Shown one piece after another: positions 13,379 to 19,492 of a stretch of 21,952 bases of DNA. Every line of letters starts with the position of its first letter. The first letter of the stretch is position 1. The position numbers were made by a program, and so were the translations under genes. The stretch comes from UBA9410 sp963933065 (GTDB taxonomy: Bacteria > Actinomycetota > Acidimicrobiia > Acidimicrobiales > MedAcidi-G1), in the NCBI GenBank assembly GCA_963933065.1, contig CAWVUB010000027.1, positions 1 to 21,952 of the forward strand, given 5' to 3'. The notes beneath the pieces were generated by a model. It saw nothing but the letters and a program-made list of their open reading frames with translations, did no database searches and was not told where the DNA came from.

Positions 13379-14644
13379 ATGACTAACGACCCGTGCGGGG
13401 ACCAGCGAGCGAGTCGAGTTGCAAATATCAACCTGCTGGACGGCAACTTTTACATAACCGACCCGTACTCCACCTACGCCCGCCTCCGCCGTGAAGATCC
13501 TCTCTACCGCGACGAGATCAACGGGCTGTGGGGCGTATCTCGCTACGACGACATCGTGGCCATTGAGCGAGACAAGGAAACCTTCTCCAACGCCGGTGAT
13601 GGACGCAGTGGTTACCGACCAAAGATCCCAGCAGATCGCTCAATTATCGGCCTAGACGATCCCCATCACGTGATGCGCCGCAACGTGGTGTCACGAAGGT
13701 TTACACCTCGGGCCGTCGGCCTCTGGGAGGACCATGTACGAGAAGCGGTCACTGCGCTAATCGACAACGCCTTGGGCGACCCAGCCGACGACGGGACCTG
13801 CCGAGTGGAGGCCATCGCCCAGTTAGCCGCCCCACTTCCGGCCCAGATGATCGGCCTCCTACTCGGCTTCGGTGACGAGATGTGGTCGAACCTCCAGGAG
13901 TGGTCCGAACGCACCATTGCGCTGGGGGGTGGTCCCGGGTACCACGACGAGGCAGGAATAGTGGCCGCCATGGAGTTCGCTGGGGCTTGCGCGGACCTCT
14001 ACGAGGCTAAGAAGCCGGGAGTGATCGAAGGCTGCCCAATGGATGACGTGATGTCAGTTTGGATTGACCGAGAACGCCAAGGCCCTGCAGCCATGGGTGG
14101 GCACCCGTTCGGCCTTGACGAGATTATCTCGGACTGCTTATTGCTGCTCGATGGTGGTGCCGAAACCACCCGTACCGTCATAGCTCGGATCCTCGTCGAG
14201 TTGGCTAGCCGACCTGATCAATGGGCCCTACTACGCAGTGGCGCCGACCTGACAGTGGCCGTCGAGGAGTTCATCCGTTGGGTTACACCGATCCACAATA
14301 TGTGCCGCGTGGCCACTACAGATGTGGAGATGCACGGTCGGACCATCCGAGCCGGCGACCAACTAGTCCTCATGTATTCGTCAGCCAACCGAGACCCAGC
14401 TCACTTCAATGAACCGGAAAACTTTGACGTGACCCGGCACCCGAACCACCACATCGCTTTCGGCTTCGGTACGCATTTCTGTTTAGGAGCCGCTTTGGCA
14501 CGCTTAGAAATACGTTCGTTCTTTGAGGAATTTGTAGCCCGTGTATCCGAGCTTCGAATCGCCCCCGGAACCAAACCAGTGGAAATGCCAAATTCGTTCG
14601 TCTACGGCTTACGCGAAGCGCACCTCGTACTTACACCGGCCTGA
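13379..14644 (+). CDS. Cytochrome P450
   Basis: 421 aa, soluble bacterial type. It inserts one oxygen atom into a substrate using electrons from a ferredoxin system that is not in the window. Seen: the I-helix LLLDGGAETTRT (about residues 255-266) with the Glu-Thr-Thr oxygen-activation site, the ExxR pair Glu297/Arg300 in VEEFIRW, and the heme loop FGFGTHFCLG (361-370) with Cys368 as the iron ligand. The ETTR form and the heme loop resemble the CYP124/CYP125/CYP142 group acting on sterol or isoprenoid side chains in actinobacteria; this is a family-level guess. It converges with the SDR gene, eight bases apart, and has a probable leaderless start. Confidence 0.95.
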   Translation: MTNDPCGDQRASRVANINLLDGNFYITDPYSTYARLRREDPLYRDEINGLWGVSRYDDIVAIERDKETFSNAGDGRSGYRPKIPADRSIIGLDDPHHVMRRNVVSRRFTPRAVGLWEDHVREAVTALIDNALGDPADDGTCRVEAIAQLAAPLPAQMIGLLLGFGDEMWSNLQEWSERTIALGGGPGYHDEAGIVAAMEFAGACADLYEAKKPGVIEGCPMDDVMSVWIDRERQGPAAMGGHPFGLDEIISDCLLLLDGGAETTRTVIARILVELASRPDQWALLRSGADLTVAVEEFIRWVTPIHNMCRVATTDVEMHGRTIRAGDQLVLMYSSANRDPAHFNEPENFDVTRHPNHHIAFGFGTHFCLGAALARLEIRSFFEEFVARVSELRIAPGTKPVEMPNSFVYGLREAHLVLTPA

Positions 14645-14652
14645 TCAACAAC

Positions 14653-15504
14653 TCAGTCTGCGGGCCGACGCCCACCTAGCACCTCGTCACTCATCGAGGT
14701 AAGAAATGATGAAAAGTCCGGTCCAGACCTCAGAGCCTGACCACCGTCGACATTTATGGCTGTCCCGGTAATCCAGCGTGACTCGGGACCGATCAGGAAT
14801 CTAGCCAGTGCTCCCACATCGGACGGTTCACCGACCCCGGTCACCGATGATGCAGCCAACGGCGTGTTACGGAGGTAAGAGGCAAAGACCTCGCTATCCC
14901 GAGGGACAAGGTCCATTACCTCAGTAGCGATGAAACCAGGTCGGATGGCGTTGAAGCGCACGCCCGATGGGCCGTATTCGTCTGCTGCATTTCGCATCAG
15001 CTCTTCAATTCCCGCCTTAGCCACCGGGTAGGCCCCAAAGTTCGGATGGGTCACGTGCCCAGCGATCGACGACATGCCCACGAATGAACCACCGTCAGCC
15101 GTCACCATCTCCGGCACCGCATGCTTCAAACACAACATGGTCCCCACGACGTTCAGGCGGAGTACCGCCTCAAAGACCTCAACCTCTTGGAGGTGTAGTG
15201 GGCCGAGTCCACTACCGCCACCAGCATTGGCCACTACTCCCCTTAGATTGCCGGCGTGCCCAGCCGCCCGAGCCACGACACGAGCTACATCATCTTCAAC
15301 AGTCACGTCGGCCACCATCCAGTGGACCGAGCCCCCGTACCCAGGAGTGATGTGATCGGCGGCGTCAACCAGTCGATCAGCAGTTCTCCCACATATGGTG
15401 ACCACGGCCCCGTCGGCAGCTAACGCCTCCGCACACGCCCGACCAATGCCCGTACCGCCACCGGTGACTAGTACACCCATGCCGGCCAACGCTCCGTCAG
15501 TCAT
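14653..15504 (-). CDS. Short-chain dehydrogenase/reductase (SDR)
   Basis: 283 aa. A classical SDR that oxidises an alcohol or reduces a ketone with NAD(P). Seen: the nucleotide motif TGGGTGIGRACAEAL (about residues 14-28), DVTVEDD, the NAG strand VVANAGG (90-96), Asn118, the catalytic Ser in VGMSSIAGH (about 145-146), YPVAKAG (Tyr159, Lys163) and the late NVDGG. CGR at 38-40 in place of an acidic residue after the second strand suggests NADP preference. The ATG at 15504 overlaps the stop of the membrane-protein gene (ATGA), so they are coupled. Facing the P450, it could work on the same substrate; this is inference. Confidence 0.93.
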   Translation of the reverse strand: MTDGALAGMGVLVTGGGTGIGRACAEALAADGAVVTICGRTADRLVDAADHITPGYGGSVHWMVADVTVEDDVARVVARAAGHAGNLRGVVANAGGGSGLGPLHLQEVEVFEAVLRLNVVGTMLCLKHAVPEMVTADGGSFVGMSSIAGHVTHPNFGAYPVAKAGIEELMRNAADEYGPSGVRFNAIRPGFIATEVMDLVPRDSEVFASYLRNTPLAASSVTGVGEPSDVGALARFLIGPESRWITGTAINVDGGQALRSGPDFSSFLTSMSDEVLGGRRPAD

Positions 15505-16205
15505 GGCTGTTTTTCTTCTTGGGGACCGTCTCTTGGTTCCCGGACCACTGCCTCCCCAGAATCTGGTGGGGCTATAAGGTTCAAGATCCCCGAGAATCCA
15601 GGCACCTTACGAAGAGCCCGATCGGCCCAAAGAAAGGCCACGAGGCTCGCCATGGTCCCAGCTGGCCAGCCGACAAGAAACCGGATCAGCACATAATTGC
15701 CGGTTGACGTCTGGTTGAATAGCCAAATATCCCACGCTGAGGTAAGGAACTGATAGCAGCCAAGGCCGACCGTCAGGTGGCCCATAACTTGGCCGTAGCG
15801 GGGGTGATCACGTGTTGCCCGTTCGAAAGGCACCACTAGGTGGGCGTAGCGCACCAGAAAGGGTTTCCCAAGTAACACCGTAACGATAAGCGCCGCCCCG
15901 ATGGCAGCTTTAGTTCCGATCCCGATTCCGAAGTAAACAGCATCTGAATCTGTAACTATGCCAATGACGGCCCGAACCAACAGATACGCCACGAGCACCG
16001 GCAGGTAACGGCCAACCTCTTCACCGCGGCGACGTCGACCCACTGCAACTTTCAGGCTCCAAAGAGTAGCCCCCGCCACACCGGCGGCTAGTCCCCAAAA
16101 ATGCTCAAGACCAATAAACAACGCAACTGGAAGCACCGAGTCCAGAACCCGGGTGCGATCGGGCCGAGTGGTCACCGGCCTGACTGGTTCAGGTGATGAA
16201 GGCAT
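15501..16205 (-). CDS. Integral membrane protein, DUF3159/VC0807-like
   Basis: 234 aa with five or six hydrophobic segments. VLDSVLPVALFIGLEHFWGL begins the first (about residues 20-39). A basic RRRRGEE loop, a helix with YLPVLVAYLLVRAVIGIVTD, then DAVYFGIGIGTKAAIGAALI and LLGKPFLVRYAHLVVPFE follow. The order (DS-x-LP start, basic loop, TDSDAVYFG, GKPFLVR) recalls the VC0807/DUF3159 membrane families, whose role is unknown; the assignment is from memory. The ATG at 16205 overlaps the upstream gene by 17 bp. GTG at 16208 or at 16175 are alternative starts. It is coupled to the SDR gene downstream. Confidence 0.68.
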   Translation of the reverse strand: MPSSPEPVRPVTTRPDRTRVLDSVLPVALFIGLEHFWGLAAGVAGATLWSLKVAVGRRRRGEEVGRYLPVLVAYLLVRAVIGIVTDSDAVYFGIGIGTKAAIGAALIVTVLLGKPFLVRYAHLVVPFERATRDHPRYGQVMGHLTVGLGCYQFLTSAWDIWLFNQTSTGNYVLIRFLVGWPAGTMASLVAFLWADRALRKVPGFSGILNLIAPPDSGEAVVREPRDGPQEEKQP

Positions 16206-16689
16206 CACGGGCGGCGTCCATGCCTAGAACCAGTACACCCTCGGGTACTTGGTCGGCGATCCGACGAACCTCGGCGTAGTGATGGTGATGGGAAGCCTCT
16301 GCGAAAAGGCTTCGGCGCTCGTCTAATCGTTCACCTGTTGGTACCTCATCGAGGAACCCAAAGATTCCAAAAGCCAGTTCTAGATCGGAAACCATCGGTG
16401 CTCGACCGAAAAGAGCGGCTCGCTTCAAGGCCACACTGACACATCCGGCGATTACATCAGCAGTGTGCTCGCCGTCACCGAGTTGCAGTTGCGCCGTGAA
16501 ACCGTGAGCAAGCCGGAGTGCGTATCCCTGATCAGGGCCTTGGCTGCCCAGGCGTTCACCACGCGGTTGTCCTTCTGTTACCTCACCTGGCCGGTCAGCA
16601 TGCCACGATCCCAGCCGACGACGAGGACTCGAGTAGGCCCGTTGAGTGGACCGAACGGCAGGCTGGGGAACGTACGACGGTGCGGTCAT
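16189..16689 (-). CDS. Protein of unknown function
   Basis: 166 aa, no membrane segment. I recognise no family. The N-terminal 35 residues are basic and Pro/Ser-rich and may be disordered. Next comes GERLGSQGPDQGYALRLAHG (about 45-64), then helices with DVIAGCVSVALKRAALFGRA and a run of four His (EASHHHHYAEVRRIADQVPE, about 130-149) that might bind metal. It lies four bases after the NUDIX gene and overlaps the next gene by 17 bp. The ATG at 16689 follows TAGCCT by six bases, so it may also have its own promoter. Confidence 0.62.
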   Translation of the reverse strand: MTAPSYVPQPAVRSTQRAYSSPRRRLGSWHADRPGEVTEGQPRGERLGSQGPDQGYALRLAHGFTAQLQLGDGEHTADVIAGCVSVALKRAALFGRAPMVSDLELAFGIFGFLDEVPTGERLDERRSLFAEASHHHHYAEVRRIADQVPEGVLVLGMDAARDAFIT

Positions 16690-16693
16690 GGAC

Positions 16694-17542
16694 TCAGGCT
16701 ACGGGGCCAGATGGCAACCAGATCCAGCCAAGGGTCGGACGAGTACCAGGATCGCTGTAGCCGTTGTCACCCTCAAAGCGGACCGGCGTGGTCGAATCGT
16801 CGAGAATCCGTACGTGCAGAACGGGCGCATTGGATGAAGCGGCAGCCAAGACCTCATCGACCTTCCGGTAGGTTGCCAGCCTCTGAAACATGGAGATCGT
16901 CGGGCTGACCATGGTGATCTCACCGGCTCCCCAGCGTTCTAGCACATCAGCCGGTCGGCACCATTCGGAGTGCACGACCTCATGGCCGTCCACTACCGGC
17001 TCGACATCCGCAGGTGCCCGGGCAACGAAAAATGCTGTGTCATAGCGCTTGATGCTCGGCATGGGGGTCACCCATCGAGCCACGGAATGGAGGCCCGAAA
17101 GATCTAGGCCAGCCCCTCCAGCAGCCACGAGGTCGACCATTGATGCCTCACCTGATTCCAAGGCTCGCCTGCTGGCCACTAAGTGAGCCGCCAATCTGGG
17201 GTCGTCAATACCGACGGCCACGCCGATCTCCTCGATGGTCTCGCGCACCGCAGCAATTCGATATGAGGAAGGATCGTCCATTCCTAGGAGTCCACCGGCG
17301 GCTCCAGTGGCTAAGCCAGCCCAGCGGGGATCACAATCGCCCTTATCTACTGCGCCCCCAGGAAATAGCGTGTGTCCGGCTACGAACGTTGAGGCATCAG
17401 TGCGGCGCAAGGAAAGTACGTGCAAATCAGGGCGATCATCGATCAACATCAAAGTGGCCGCCGACCGGATAGGCACTCCGTCAGTAGGTAAAATATCGCG
17501 GTGGGGGCCAGCTATCCGATTATCCGATCCGCCGCCGACCAC
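16694..17542 (-). CDS. NUDIX hydrolase with split NUDIX box (NUDT19-like)
   Basis: 282 aa. NUDIX enzymes cut nucleoside diphosphates linked to another group. Seen: TLFPGGAVDKGD (about residues 58-69) and AAVRETIEEIGVAVG (about 97-111), with the REx2EExG metal-binding core. About 35 residues lie between the GG and the RE, where the compact box has roughly a dozen; such insertions are known in NUDT19-like enzymes, some of which act on coenzyme A compounds. A C-terminal extension (about 180-282) includes VSPTISMFQRLATYRKV. The GTG start at 17542 lies six bases after TAGGAT. It is the first gene of the minus-strand cluster down to the SDR. Confidence 0.88.
   Translation of the reverse strand: MVGGGSDNRIAGPHRDILPTDGVPIRSAATLMLIDDRPDLHVLSLRRTDASTFVAGHTLFPGGAVDKGDCDPRWAGLATGAAGGLLGMDDPSSYRIAAVRETIEEIGVAVGIDDPRLAAHLVASRRALESGEASMVDLVAAGGAGLDLSGLHSVARWVTPMPSIKRYDTAFFVARAPADVEPVVDGHEVVHSEWCRPADVLERWGAGEITMVSPTISMFQRLATYRKVDEVLAAASSNAPVLHVRILDDSTTPVRFEGDNGYSDPGTRPTLGWIWLPSGPVA
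16696..16701 (-). promoter_or_regulatory. Possible internal -10 box before the 166-aa gene
   Basis: TAGCCT on the minus strand inside the last codons of the NUDIX gene, spacer GAGTCC, then ATG 16689. The hexamer and spacing equal those of the ABC exporter operon. Confidence 0.42.
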
Positions 17543-17548
17543 ACGGTG

Positions 17549-17558
17549 ATCCTAGGGT
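17549..17558. promoter_or_regulatory. Overlapping divergent -10 boxes of NUDIX and SulP genes
   Basis: ATCCTAGGGT in the 23-bp gap. Minus strand: TAGGAT (17554-17549), spacer CACCGT, GTG 17542. Plus strand: TAGGGT (17553-17558), spacer CGGGGAC (seven bases), ATG 17566. The boxes share the TA at 17553-17554, as in the gpsA/cofC gap. Confidence 0.62.
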
Positions 17559-17565
17559 CGGGGAC

Positions 17566-18831
17566 ATGAACGACGACCAGACCGCTGAACGGCTCGTCAA
17601 ACCACCCTCAAGGCCCGTCATAGCCGATGTCCTGGCCGGGCTTAGCGTGGCCATGGTTCTAGTACCCCAATCCATGGCATATGCCGAATTAGCTGGGCTG
17701 CCGCCACATCTCGGTCTGTTTGCTTCGGCCCTACCCCCCATTCTGGCCGCCTTCTTCGCCTCGTCCCCCTACCTGCAGACTGGCCCGGTTGCCTTGACCA
17801 GCCTGCTGACTTTCGGTGCTCTGGCTGGGCTAGCCGAGACTGGCTCTACCGACTACATAGCCATGGCTGCACTTCTTGCCTTGCTGGTCGGAATGACCCG
17901 CCTGCTGCTTGGCTTACTGCGCCTCGGGATAGTCACTTACCTAATGCGAGACCCCGTAGTCACCGGTTTTACCTCCGCTGCCGCCATCCTCATTCTCGCC
18001 TCGCAACTACCCAAAGCCTTAGGCGTGACAACTCCAAACGGTGGGGTGCTCTGGCAGGCAGGATGGTCCCTCAGTAATGCCGACCAATGGGAACTCACTT
18101 CCGTAGCCATCTCAGTGGTCACCCTCGGGCTAGTTCTGGCTGGCCGTCAGGTCGTGCATCGCCTCTTCCCCGGCGCACTGCTGGCCGTGGTTGGGGGCGT
18201 GGTGATAAGCCGGCTAACGGATTACGACGGCCCTGTAGTCGGCGACGTGCCCACCGGTCTCCCCAGCCTGTCGGCCAACCTCCCGTGGGGCTCAACAGGC
18301 TCCCTGCTGGTCGGGAGTGTGCTCATTGCCCTAGTCGGTTTCGCCGAGCCAGCATCGATTGCCCGGGTATTTGCTAGCCAAGACGGACAGCGATGGAGCG
18401 CCGACCGGGAGTTCGTGAGCCAGGGTGTGGCCAATATTGCCTCTGCAGTCTCCGGAGCCTTTCCAGTAGGCGGATCGTTCAGCCGTTCGTCGCTCAACCG
18501 TATGGCCGGAGCCCAAACTAGGTGGTCGGGCCTTGTTACCGGCGTAGCCGTGTTGGCCTTCCTCCCATTCGCCAATGTTCTCGCACCACTTCCCCGGGCC
18601 ACCTTAGGAGGCGTTGTTATCGCCGCTGTGATAGGCCTAGTCCGGCCAGTGGCTCTGGTAGTTACGGTCCGCCAATCGCCAGCCAATGCCCTCGTGGCAT
18701 GGTCCACCTTCGCTGCCACCCTCGCCCTCGCACCTCAGGTTGAACAGGGCGTGCTGGTGGGGATCTTGTTGTCACTAGCCATGGGCTTGCGAACCCGCCG
18801 AACAGTTAGTCAGAGCAGTGGACAGCCCTAG
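17566..18831 (+). CDS. SulP-family anion transporter without STAS domain
   Basis: 421 aa, membrane protein with ten or more helices. SulP proteins move sulfate, bicarbonate or other anions. Seen: DVLAGLSVAMVLVPQSMAYA (about residues 21-40) with the family's VPQ-x-MAYA motif, LAGLPPHLGLFASALPP, YLQTGPVALTSLL, FAEPASIARVFA and VGGSFSRSSLNRMAGAQTRW (about 304-323). The C-terminus stops after the last helix (GLRTRRTVSQSSGQP); the usual cytoplasmic STAS domain of about 120 residues is missing. The stop is normal, so this looks like a naturally short form. It is convergent with the isochorismatase-like gene, with stop codons overlapping at CTAG. The nearby sulfatase makes sulfate a reasonable cargo; this is inference. 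Confidence 0.9.
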   Translation: MNDDQTAERLVKPPSRPVIADVLAGLSVAMVLVPQSMAYAELAGLPPHLGLFASALPPILAAFFASSPYLQTGPVALTSLLTFGALAGLAETGSTDYIAMAALLALLVGMTRLLLGLLRLGIVTYLMRDPVVTGFTSAAAILILASQLPKALGVTTPNGGVLWQAGWSLSNADQWELTSVAISVVTLGLVLAGRQVVHRLFPGALLAVVGGVVISRLTDYDGPVVGDVPTGLPSLSANLPWGSTGSLLVGSVLIALVGFAEPASIARVFASQDGQRWSADREFVSQGVANIASAVSGAFPVGGSFSRSSLNRMAGAQTRWSGLVTGVAVLAFLPFANVLAPLPRATLGGVVIAAVIGLVRPVALVVTVRQSPANALVAWSTFAATLALAPQVEQGVLVGILLSLAMGLRTRRTVSQSSGQP

Positions 18832-19460
18832 AGGGACGCTTGCCCTAACCAAGTCTCCACAAGGGTGGCCACATCAGTCAACGTTGAGACGTAGGCCAAC
18901 GTGTGTTCCAGCACTTGTTCTCCATAGCCAGCCACCGTGGCTACAGATCCATCGGTTGGGACCACCACCTGGAATCCCTCGTTCACTAGGTCAAATACCG
19001 CATTAGGGATGGCTACGTTAAGACTTACTCCAGCCACCACCACGGTCGTTACACCCTCATTACGGAGCATGGGGGCTAACTCGGTGCCAGCCACAGGTGA
19101 CAATCCGTGGAATCGAGGAACGACTACGTCGACACCATCCACGAATCCGATTTCACCGACTGGGGCCACAGCCTCAGTCTCCACATACTGCTGAACCTCA
19201 GCCCGGCGACCAGCAGCGAACAAGCGGGAATTACGATTACCTCCCCATAAGTCGAAATGGGCGTGGAAGGTGCAGTGCACAACCCGCACACCGGCAGAGC
19301 GGGCAGCACCGGCGAGATCGGCCAACCGAGGCAGCAGTCCTGCGGTGGCTACCGCGTCAGCCAGCACCGGCATACTGGAATCTTCGCCCACCAGTCCGTT
19401 CTGGCACTCAACGATGCACAGAGCGCAGTGGGCTGGATCTACCAAGTTTCCAATCTCCAT
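18828..19460 (-). CDS. Isochorismatase-like protein with catalytic triad lost
   Basis: 210 aa. Isochorismatase-like cysteine hydrolases use an Asp-Lys-Cys triad. The fold is recognisable: ALCIVECQNGLVG (about residues 13-25), VRVVHCTFHAHFD, DVVVPRFHGLSPVAGTELAP (111-130) and VVVAGVSLNVAIPNAVFDLV (140-159). All three catalytic positions differ: Glu18 for Asp, Arg116 for Lys and Ala150 for Cys. I recall actinobacterial relatives with the same GVS-x-NVAI pattern, so it is probably a stable subfamily, not decay. It lies 32 bp after the sulfatase on the same strand. The ATG at 19460 is chosen because AAGGAGAG lies at 19470-19477; the frame is open 25 codons further. Confidence 0.85.
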   Translation of the reverse strand: MEIGNLVDPAHCALCIVECQNGLVGEDSSMPVLADAVATAGLLPRLADLAGAARSAGVRVVHCTFHAHFDLWGGNRNSRLFAAGRRAEVQQYVETEAVAPVGEIGFVDGVDVVVPRFHGLSPVAGTELAPMLRNEGVTTVVVAGVSLNVAIPNAVFDLVNEGFQVVVPTDGSVATVAGYGEQVLEHTLAYVSTLTDVATLVETWLGQASL

Positions 19461-19469
19461 CAATCGATT

Positions 19470-19477
19470 CTCTCCTT
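19470..19477 (-). promoter_or_regulatory. Shine-Dalgarno site of the isochorismatase-like gene
   Basis: AAGGAGAG, nine bases before ATG 19460. It decides the start against the in-frame ATG at 19484. Confidence 0.7.
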
Positions 19478-19492
19478 TCGTCATCGCCGGAC

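Noticed and set aside
15501..19460. Defence island or biosynthetic cluster
   Set aside because: Genes are ordinary enzymes and transporters with housekeeping-like spacing. No nuclease, toxin, methylase or synthase core is present.
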